A program made the position numbers and the translations under genes. This document shows positions 57,422-64,000 of a DNA stretch of 64,000 nucleotides, one piece after another. The notes under the pieces are model-generated. The model saw only the letters and a list, made by a program, of their open reading frames with translations, had not been told where the DNA came from and did no database searches. Position 1 is the first letter of the stretch, and every line of letters starts with the position of its first letter. The DNA lies in assembly GCF_900107925.1 (NCBI RefSeq), contig NZ_FNUJ01000002.1, positions 868,001-932,000 of the forward strand, read 5' to 3'. Source of the stretch: Amycolatopsis pretoriensis (lineage in GTDB: Bacteria; Actinomycetota; Actinomycetes; Mycobacteriales; Pseudonocardiaceae).

Positions 57422-59001
57422 ATCCCAGTGTTTGGGATGACGTACTTGGCCAGATCGGTCGCCGGGACGGGCTGCTGGATGAGTTGTTTACCATAAACCC
57501 TCCGATTGACGTGTCGAAGAACGCGATCGAGCGAACGCTTGACCTGCCGACGTCCGTCAGGATTGGCGATGGCTTTTCGTCGGCTTCACGATTAGCTTCG
57601 GCATGGTCGCGTGATCGTGCGGCGCTGGATTTGAAGTTACAAGCGCAGCTTCCGCACTTGCTTGACCCCGATCAGACACTGACGGTCGACGTGTGGCTTC
57701 ATCTGGCAGGTCTGCTTGCAGGCGAGAACCCGCTTCCCTCGCATCAAGCAGCGGTCGCCGGGCGCAACCTGACGCTCGCAGCTCTTGCAAAAGACATGTC
57801 GCATACACTGGAGGTGGTCATCAGCCAGGCTAACCAGGAAGGCTGGATGCTCACGACACACCGCCAATTGATCGACGAGATAAGCACCTTTCACAGCAAA
57901 GCACATCCAGAAGACAAAATAGGTCCGGCCTGTAATGCCTATCTCGCAATAATGGAAGGCGATATCCGACGAACTACCCGGATGATATTCGGACTACTTG
58001 GCTTCCAAGTCGGGCCCGACGAAACGTTAGGCTCACTGGAGCAGCGATTAGCGGCCAAGCCTGACAACTCGGCTTGCGTTCTATTGCTATCGTGCATCAA
58101 CCGGAAGTGGCGCAATGCTGCCGCCCACGCCCAGTTTCGATGGGATCCGATCGAGCAGAAAATGCTACTAGGCGACGTGCTTGCAGATCCTGACGACCTA
58201 ATTGAAGCCGCAATCCGAGCGCATAGCATCTGCAAGGGATTCTATACCGGTGTCACTGTCGCACTCAACCGAGAGGGCGATCCTCATCAGAAACTACCAC
58301 CATCTGCGGATCCCGTATCCTGGGCAGGAAAGTCGCTCCGACGACTCGGCATTTTAGGTATCGAAGTCACAAAGCTGCGACGTGACGGCACCACTATCCA
58401 ACTTTACGTGCCACCCTTGAACATCCATACCTTGCGAGATCATCTCGTTGGGGTGGTCGCGGCCGGCCACGACATCCCCGATGCCGAGGATTGGGAGATC
58501 ATCCAAGACGACCGCCCGACTATCCTGCTAGACGCTAAGACGATTCTCGCCACGAAGTCCACTGCCGAAGTCAGCGTCGATGACGGTGCCGCGTTGCATC
58601 CTCATACGGCAGAGTTGGTCCTCTACACTGGCGCGCTCCTTAACTCCGGTACGACCCCGCAAGCTGTTGCCCGTTCGGTGACAGCTCTGGCCGCCTCAAC
58701 CGTTTTGGGTGAGCGCGACCTGTTGAAACCGCGTCTCCATGCCCATGACGATGCAGCGCTTATGGAGTTGACTGAGACCATCAGAAGGGTCGATCGCGGC
58801 GTCAGAGCGGCTATGACTCTCCTTCCAAGGCCTGCTCGTCGCCGGCTCGCGTCGTTTCTCACAATGCTGTCAACCCAATTGCCGCGTCCTGACGGTTCCT
58901 TCGAGGAAATAGCCGACGGTCTTGATGGTGTCGTGAGTGCTCGGCAAGCTTCAACGCCGATCAATTTTCCTTGGATCTTGGAACAAGGCGAGAAAACTTA
59001 G
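57367..59001 (+). CDS. Unknown large helical protein with a HEPN-type RNAAAH motif
   Basis: A 544-residue protein of no family I can name. It is mostly helical; around residue 245 it has NRKWRNAAAHAQFRW, in which Arg249-Asn-x3-His254 (codon for Arg at 58111) fits the R-x4-H signature of HEPN RNases used in toxins and defence proteins. The C-terminal ~150 residues are again helical. The GTG at 57367 has no ribosome binding site and the frame is protein-like further upstream, so the real start probably lies in the preceding ORF across a frameshift. It faces a methyltransferase-AIPR operon, which fits a defence role, but function is not demonstrated. Confidence 0.6.
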   Translation: MAIGEVVRTFIDCAAEGLDPSVWDDVLGQIGRRDGLLDELFTINPPIDVSKNAIERTLDLPTSVRIGDGFSSASRLASAWSRDRAALDLKLQAQLPHLLDPDQTLTVDVWLHLAGLLAGENPLPSHQAAVAGRNLTLAALAKDMSHTLEVVISQANQEGWMLTTHRQLIDEISTFHSKAHPEDKIGPACNAYLAIMEGDIRRTTRMIFGLLGFQVGPDETLGSLEQRLAAKPDNSACVLLLSCINRKWRNAAAHAQFRWDPIEQKMLLGDVLADPDDLIEAAIRAHSICKGFYTGVTVALNREGDPHQKLPPSADPVSWAGKSLRRLGILGIEVTKLRRDGTTIQLYVPPLNIHTLRDHLVGVVAAGHDIPDAEDWEIIQDDRPTILLDAKTILATKSTAEVSVDDGAALHPHTAELVLYTGALLNSGTTPQAVARSVTALAASTVLGERDLLKPRLHAHDDAALMELTETIRRVDRGVRAAMTLLPRPARRRLASFLTMLSTQLPRPDGSFEEIADGLDGVVSARQASTPINFPWILEQGEKT

Positions 59002-59517
59002 AGGCAAGAGCGAGCCTATTACTGAGTGCTTGCCGATCTCATAACCCTCGATACACTTGCACATCGTGGGCCGCATCAGCGACCAGCCGTAACCTACTGC
59101 CAGCAACCCATGCCTGACGCAGACTGGAGGCCCCGTCCCCCCGACTAGGGTGCATCTGAGAAACATCGTCGTTCGTGGTTGGATGCTGTCGCTAGGCAAC
59201 ATCAGCGTCGCCGCCCGATTCATCATTCCATCCAGTCTTCGATTTTTTGACAACCAAGCAAGTTAGAGATCAGTTCACCTCGCACTCGCGGAATCCCATT
59301 CAGTGCAGCGAGGCTGTCAGCACATTATTAACCTGTCAGCCTCTCGCCAGACGTGCGGGAAGGACGAATCGACATCAACTCCAATGCTCAAAACGACTAA
59401 AATCTTGCCACCTGCCGTGCCGTACCGCCACTGCGCAGTAATCTGAAAAGCACGGCACGATCCGTCGGAAAAGGTTATGCCGTTTCCCGCCTTCGGCACT
59501 CACGGGCGTCTCCTGGT
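59002..59517. other. 516-bp gap between convergent genes
   Basis: Lower GC than the surroundings and without a supported gene. It must contain the transcript ends of the rightward HEPN-like gene and the leftward methyltransferase gene; a weak AGGC/GCCT stem lies at about 59003-59018. No tRNA, repeat or mobile-element end is recognised. Confidence 0.35.
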
Positions 59518-61386
59518 TCAGAAAAGTCTGTCCGAGATCTCGCTTCCCTGAGCAGTCGTGCACTGGCGGGCAAGTGGACACCCTGCGCACATCGGTGCTT
59601 GCTTGTGGCAGTGGAGCTGGCCGACCAGTCGCAATGCGGCCATACGCAGCGGCGCCCTGGAGTCGCCTCCTATCAAGCGGGCGACGTCGACCCTGCCGTC
59701 GGTGAGGCTGTTCGTCTGCTCGGAGCGGGTGTTGAGTACGCGTGACGACACGCGGATGACCGGCTGGCTGGTCAACAGGACATCGTCGCCCGCCAACAGC
59801 TTCAGAAGTGCGGTCTTGCCGGGCGGAAGAGCTAATACTTCTGGCATGTCCTGGGGGTGCGACCAGAGCTTCCTGTCGTTCTGGAACTGTCGTAAGCGCG
59901 CGACCGCTGCAGCAGCTCCGCGTGTGACTACCGCTCGTTCGATGAGGTCCACCGCTCGCTTGGTGATTCGCCCCTTCGTAGCCACTTCGCGGAGGCCGGA
60001 AGCGTACGCGGACACTTCAACGGGTGACGGGTCGAGCATCGCCACGACCGCGGCAACAGGCGGGGTCAGCTCGTCTCCGGGCAGCACGCACCAGTAGTTC
60101 CCGGCACGCCGCTCCTCGGCCCACGCGGCCAAGTGGTTTGCGAGAACGCGCCACCGGTTTTGCCGAGCCTTGTCCGTGATCGGTACCGGGACCAAGGCGG
60201 TAGCCGCGGCCTTGCCCAGCATCGGCGGCACTGCGTTGCCAATCTGCTGAAACGCGTGACTGCGGCTGCCCGCGAAGCGGAAGCCGTCAGGGAACGTCTG
60301 GATACGGGCAGCCTCACGAACCGTCAGTGTGCGGTTCTCAGACGGGTGAATGTACCAGTAGCCGTCCTTCGCGATGTGCGCGGTGATGGAGCGACTTAGC
60401 TCTTCCCAGTCCAGCCGCTTGTACTTGTCGTCGAACGTTTCCGCGGTGTACCTGCGCAGACTGGCGTCGATGTGCGCGTAGAGAGTTTTGGACGTCATCG
60501 AGGCGAAGATCTTACGATCGTCGTCGCGAACCGGCCGGGTCATGTGATCCCACACCCTCTGCTCACCGATGCCGCGTCTCATCGCCTTCGCGAACTCCGA
60601 AACCTCGCCTTCGGGCGAGTAGGGCAGGTCTCGACGACCGGTCGTGAGGCCGAGGCGAGGTAGGTCGTGAATTGCGTCCTGTACGAACACCTCTTTGCCT
60701 GGGCTAGGCCAAGTGAAGGTGTCGCTGTCAAGGCGGGCGAGCAGGATCAGTCGCTTGCGGTGCTGGGGAACGCCGTAGTGTCGGGCGTCGACCAGTCGGA
60801 GGTTGGTCCGGTAGCCGACGTCCTCCAGCATGTTCACGATCCGCCGCACGACGTGGAAGTCGTCGCCCAACGCCATGTCGGGGACGTTTTCCATCAGCAC
60901 CGCGCGGGGCTTCACCTTGAGCACGACATCGACGTACGCTCGCCACAGTTCCTTGCGTTCGTCGAACTCGTCGCGCACACCCGCGTCCACCAGACTGCGG
61001 ATCTTGCTGCGCCCGGCCCTGCTGAACGGCTGGCACGGTGGCCCGCCGGCGATGAGGTCGATCTCGACGCGCTTGAGCATCTTGATCAACGCGGCGCGCT
61101 TCTTCGGGTCCCCCAAGTCGACGTCGAGCGCGAGGCCGGGGAAGTTCGCCCGGTGAGTCTGCAACGCGAACTTGTTGTGGTCAACCGAGGCCGCGACGGT
61201 CCACCCGGCGTCGGTCAAGCCCAGGCTCAAGCCACCGCCGCCGGAAAACAGGTCGACCGCGAGCCGCGCACCTTTCGCCACCCGTTTGGCGCACCACTGC
61301 TCGAAGGTCTCCTCGGTACACGCGTCCGGGTGTGCCGGCAACTGGAGCAGGTCGCTGCGCTCGAGCTTCACCGCGTAGACCGCCAC
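59518..61386 (-). CDS. C5 cytosine DNA methyltransferase fused to an EndoIII-like Fe-S/HhH tail
   Basis: A 622-residue protein. Residues ~40-385 are a DNA (cytosine-5) methyltransferase with motif I VDLFSGGGG, motif IV GGPPCQPFS (nucleophile Cys118), motif VI ENVPD, motif VIII QHRKR, and motif X QQIGNAVPP. The C-terminal ~200 residues resemble an HhH-GPD DNA glycosylase: an HhH-like LPPGKTALLKLLAG, and near the end four cysteines (593, 600, 603, 609) in the exact C-x6-C-x2-C-x5-C spacing of the EndoIII [4Fe-4S] loop. The glycosylase catalytic Asp (VDTHV) is replaced (TSQPV). It probably modifies self DNA for the operon with the AIPR and ATPase genes upstream. Confidence 0.88.
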   Translation of the reverse strand: MAVYAVKLERSDLLQLPAHPDACTEETFEQWCAKRVAKGARLAVDLFSGGGGLSLGLTDAGWTVAASVDHNKFALQTHRANFPGLALDVDLGDPKKRAALIKMLKRVEIDLIAGGPPCQPFSRAGRSKIRSLVDAGVRDEFDERKELWRAYVDVVLKVKPRAVLMENVPDMALGDDFHVVRRIVNMLEDVGYRTNLRLVDARHYGVPQHRKRLILLARLDSDTFTWPSPGKEVFVQDAIHDLPRLGLTTGRRDLPYSPEGEVSEFAKAMRRGIGEQRVWDHMTRPVRDDDRKIFASMTSKTLYAHIDASLRRYTAETFDDKYKRLDWEELSRSITAHIAKDGYWYIHPSENRTLTVREAARIQTFPDGFRFAGSRSHAFQQIGNAVPPMLGKAAATALVPVPITDKARQNRWRVLANHLAAWAEERRAGNYWCVLPGDELTPPVAAVVAMLDPSPVEVSAYASGLREVATKGRITKRAVDLIERAVVTRGAAAAVARLRQFQNDRKLWSHPQDMPEVLALPPGKTALLKLLAGDDVLLTSQPVIRVSSRVLNTRSEQTNSLTDGRVDVARLIGGDSRAPLRMAALRLVGQLHCHKQAPMCAGCPLARQCTTAQGSEISDRLF

Positions 61387-61531
61387 GTCGCCTCCCGTCC
61401 TCCGAAAAGGGACCCGCGCGGGACCTCCACCACTGTAGATCTGGTTGTGCTCAATTTCTTCATGCCACTTCCCGGGACCGGTCCACTCGGCCGACCCGAC
61501 GCGCTAACGATGAAAACGGGAATGAAGTCGC

Positions 61532-63277
61532 CTAACCGACGAGGACGTTGGCAGGAGGGGCCCACCCTATCGCGCGGACGCGGTCCCAGCAGGCGGTCTT
61601 CTTCGCCCACTCTGTGACGTTTCCGCCGCTCGGAGGTGAGGTGAGCACCCGGCGCACAGCCTTGGCAACGTCGGGTACCGCACTGACGATCGCTTCGGGC
61701 AGCGTCTGTTCGCGCCAGAGCCGGTCGAGATCGAGCCCGCCGAGCGTGTGTACGATCAGCGACACGCTGTGCGCAGCTGTCTGACCGAGGTACCCCCCGA
61801 AGTTCTGCTTCTGGATAATCGCCCTGACCTGGCGGAACACAATCGCCTTGGCGACCAGATGGCGGAAGAACACGTCATCGGGGGCTTCGCGCTCGGCTAA
61901 TCCCTCGTCCGACGTCCACGTCCGGAAGCATTTCTCAGCGCCCTGGCACACGATTTCAGGTCGCAGCGAGTAAGCGTACTCGTACTTGGCAGCGTCCGTC
62001 TTGCCGAATCGCTGTCGCACAGGGTTCTCGCGGTCGAACTTTCGTCGCGTGGCGGCGGTCGTGAACCTGTTCTTCTCGACGTCGTACTGCCCACGCACGC
62101 GCTCGTAGTACCAGCGAGTCTGCTCGACGTCGACTCCGAGAGAGGGCACCCAGGTGGTGCGGGACCACCGCTCCAACCCGACATGGAAGCGGCTGTTGCC
62201 CTCGAAGTCGGCTGGGGTGACAGCGTTCTGCGAGTTTGCGTAGCGGGAAATCTCCGGGACCATGCTGTCAAGCCGGTCATCGGGGATCAAGGTTATCTTC
62301 GCGGGCACCATGACCTGGGCCAGGTCGATCCCCTTGCGCGCAGCGTGGTGCAGCGAGGCGGTGGTCTGCCCGCCGTTGACGATCTGCAGCTCGGTCAGGG
62401 TGCGCAGCACCAGTCCGCCCGACGTCTGCTCGAGGTCCGCTGCCCGAGCGGTGGCGGAGACGCCGTTGTTGTAGGCCAGGAATCGGCCGGGCTGCTCCTT
62501 GAGCGTCTCCGCGATTCCCTTGTTGACCTTTCCCCTGGCTTGGAGATAGGCGCGCACGTTGCGCTGGAGCAGCCGGCTGTGGTGCTCGTCGTACAGATCG
62601 GCGAGCAGCTTCCCCGGCAGCATTGCCATCAAGCAGCGGTAACCATCGGCCTGCTCAGGTGACTCCAAGCAATGCACTTCGTACCCCATCTCCGCGACGT
62701 CGATGAGAATGTCCTCCTGGTGGGCGCCGGAGCTGATCAGCTTTTGGAGACGGTTGACGTCCCACACGTTCACGAGGGTCGGGAGACCAGCAACGGTGGC
62801 CTCTTCCGCTCGACGCAACCCGCTTTTCCCGTCGGTGAAGACCAGAATCTTGATCATCTGCAACTGGGGCCAGGCACCGTGGATGTGCTCGACCATGTCG
62901 TAAGGCGGGCTCGACCGCTCAAGCTGCTCGTGCAGTCCGCTGCGACAGAACTCCACGAACGCGCCGGCGCGGCGGACCAACTGGGTTAGCCGCTCGCGCT
63001 TCAGGGGCTCGGCGTCCAAGCCGTAATCAACGGTGACGAGGTGCAGGATCGTGCCGTCTCCTGTGATGTCATACCCCGCGACCTCGATGCGACGGCTCTG
63101 CCAGGGCATGAACAAGTAGCAGGTGTCCAGATCGTCTAGCGCCCCGTCGTCGATCAGGTGCTCACCGATCAGGGTCACGAAGGCGTCCCGTGCCATTAGC
63201 TCCGGCTCCGCCTGGACCCGGTCCTCCACCCTGCGCCGCAGCTCCGCTACGAAGGTGGCGAGTTCGCCGTCCGTCAC
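61532..63277 (-). CDS. AIPR-family (abortive infection phage resistance) protein
   Basis: A 581-residue protein with the AIPR signature FLAYNNGVSATA followed ~25 residues later by LQIVNGGQTTASLHHA, then ISRYANSQNAV and WYYERVRGQY. The N-terminal ~180 residues have alternating strands (ILHLVTVDYG, MIKILVFTDG) that could be a nuclease-like domain. AIPR proteins are found in phage-defence systems, often beside DNA methyltransferases, Z1 and MutL-like genes. The start overlaps the stop of the ATPase gene (ATGA). Probable role: effector of an antiphage module; the biochemical activity is not known to me. Confidence 0.85.
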   Translation of the reverse strand: MTDGELATFVAELRRRVEDRVQAEPELMARDAFVTLIGEHLIDDGALDDLDTCYLFMPWQSRRIEVAGYDITGDGTILHLVTVDYGLDAEPLKRERLTQLVRRAGAFVEFCRSGLHEQLERSSPPYDMVEHIHGAWPQLQMIKILVFTDGKSGLRRAEEATVAGLPTLVNVWDVNRLQKLISSGAHQEDILIDVAEMGYEVHCLESPEQADGYRCLMAMLPGKLLADLYDEHHSRLLQRNVRAYLQARGKVNKGIAETLKEQPGRFLAYNNGVSATARAADLEQTSGGLVLRTLTELQIVNGGQTTASLHHAARKGIDLAQVMVPAKITLIPDDRLDSMVPEISRYANSQNAVTPADFEGNSRFHVGLERWSRTTWVPSLGVDVEQTRWYYERVRGQYDVEKNRFTTAATRRKFDRENPVRQRFGKTDAAKYEYAYSLRPEIVCQGAEKCFRTWTSDEGLAEREAPDDVFFRHLVAKAIVFRQVRAIIQKQNFGGYLGQTAAHSVSLIVHTLGGLDLDRLWREQTLPEAIVSAVPDVAKAVRRVLTSPPSGGNVTEWAKKTACWDRVRAIGWAPPANVLVG

Positions 63278-64000
63278 GTCGTCCCCCTGGTTCGGTGCTG
63301 TTCGATTACAAGCTCTGACTTGCCGCGTGCTATGCGCGCGAGAGCAGTAAGCCTCGGCCGCAGCGGTGCCGGCACCACGACCGCGGATCCGGGGTGATCT
63401 TCACCCCAGGCGGAGCGCTGTGCGAACGGTACCTCGACGAGGACCCTGGCCAGTGCGGTGCTCTCCGCCATGTCCAAGCCGTCGAGTCCGAGCCACCCAC
63501 CGCGCGAGAGGTACCGGCCGTCACATCGCACGTAGAAACCCTGCGAGGCCCGCCAGTCGACCGGGTCGCCGACCGAGTCCGCCTCTCCGGCACGTAGGAG
63601 GTCCGGGTGGGGTAGGACGCGAGGACTGGCGACCACCGAGAAGCCTTCGCCAGTTACCCGCTCTTCCCCGAGGTGCTGCCCGGCCGGGTTACCCCACAGG
63701 AACGGGTCTTTCGCAGTCACCACGCATCCGTTGACGTCGAGGCGGGTACTGCGCTCCAACAACTCTCCGAACACCACGCCCAGGTCGCGGATGCACCGGT
63801 TGACGATCGTTCCGAGGTGTGCGCCCGCGACTTGCGGACGGGGGATGCGGAGCAACACCACCGACCAGCGGTCCACCTCATCCTTGGCCAGCAGTCCTGC
63901 GGGAAGCCTCCGGAAGGTGCGATGCAGCCACCAAGTGTCGGTGTCCACGGCGGAGGTGAGCACGAGGCAAGCCGGGGACGCATGCGACTCCCAGGTGGTG
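63274..64000 (-). CDS. GHKL/MutL-like ATPase of a defence operon, C-terminal part (5' end outside window)
   Basis: The frame is open to the window edge (242 codons visible plus stop), so the GTG at 63963 need not be the start. The pattern LDVNGCVVTAKDPFLWGN, then VVASPRVLPHPDLL, QGFYVRCDGRYLSRGGWLGL and ALARVLVEVPF...PAPLRPRLTALARIA fits the C-terminal half of MutL/Hsp90-like (GHKL) ATPases, as remembered from MZA-type defence systems (vnG-x-D-P-F, GFYxxRxxRxxxxGGW, basic alpha-helical end). The ATP-binding half would lie beyond base 64000. Stop overlaps the AIPR start. The family call is made from memory and is moderate. Confidence 0.5.
   Translation of the reverse strand, partial: TTWESHASPACLVLTSAVDTDTWWLHRTFRRLPAGLLAKDEVDRWSVVLLRIPRPQVAGAHLGTIVNRCIRDLGVVFGELLERSTRLDVNGCVVTAKDPFLWGNPAGQHLGEERVTGEGFSVVASPRVLPHPDLLRAGEADSVGDPVDWRASQGFYVRCDGRYLSRGGWLGLDGLDMAESTALARVLVEVPFAQRSAWGEDHPGSAVVVPAPLRPRLTALARIARGKSELVIEQHRTRGTT

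Overview
High-GC DNA with GTG/TTG starts, clear purine-rich ribosome binding sites, DUF2637, MAB_1171c-like and AbrB-like genes points to a filamentous actinomycete, probably Pseudonocardiaceae- or Streptomyces-like; the genus is inference. The dominant object is a long leftward nonribosomal peptide synthetase (NRPS) locus, flanked on both sides by worn accessory DNA.

Layout. (1) 1-9.8 kb: an S53 peptidase cut by the window edge, a YkuD L,D-transpeptidase and a secreted Ser/Gly/Pro-rich protein. Next comes a tight cassette of MetE/UROD-like protein, cupin, mini TetR-type helix-turn-helix and a KAS III-like protein that has Ser for the catalytic Cys and is split by an in-frame TAG. It is followed by a primase-like protein running out of frame into the headless body of a regulator, and a small HTH/CHAT-like chimera. 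(2) 10.3-12.2 kb: an S9 peptidase. (3) 12.9-45.1 kb, all leftward: FAD oxidoreductase, class II aaRS-like protein, SyrP-like hydroxylase, an Asp-code C*-A-T-TE protein with a Cys-type TE, two dimodular NRPSs (the second with a Ser-type TE), MFS exporter, MbtH, LLM oxidoreductase, DUF6002-like PLP protein, FemAB/GNAT-like transferase, AsnB, DUF885 metalloprotein, Asp/Pro-hydroxylase-type oxygenase, and both subunits of B12-dependent glutamate (methylaspartate) mutase. Gaps are short and several starts overlap stops, so most of this is probably one transcription unit. (4) 45.4-49.1 kb rightward: XRE regulator, ImmA/IrrE peptidase, MAB_1171c-like membrane protein, amidohydrolase, small ORF. (5) 49.1-56.6 kb, mobile-element wear: SDR tail, DUF2637 protein, tyrosine recombinase coupled to one AbrB-like gene with a paralogue on its other side, 110-bp tandem repeats, broken IS and TetR pieces around an intact NB-ARC/TPR ATPase. 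(6) 56.9-64 kb, a defence-like island: a protein with an RNAAAH HEPN-type motif, and convergent to it a C5 cytosine methyltransferase fused to an EndoIII-like Fe-S tail, an AIPR protein and a GHKL/MutL-like ATPase that runs off the window.

How the peptide genes may fit together: the hand-read A-domain code of the C*-A-T-TE protein is the textbook Asp code. Around it lie enzymes whose families act on Asp or Asp-like units: glutamate mutase (3-methyl-Asp), SyrP-like beta-hydroxylase, AsnRS-like adenylating fold and AsnB. I infer that a modified aspartate is built or loaded on this protein and handed by the Cys-type TE/aminoacyl-transferase domain to a four-module assembly line released by the terminal TE. 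The other four A-domain codes match nothing I can assign, so the product is not identified.
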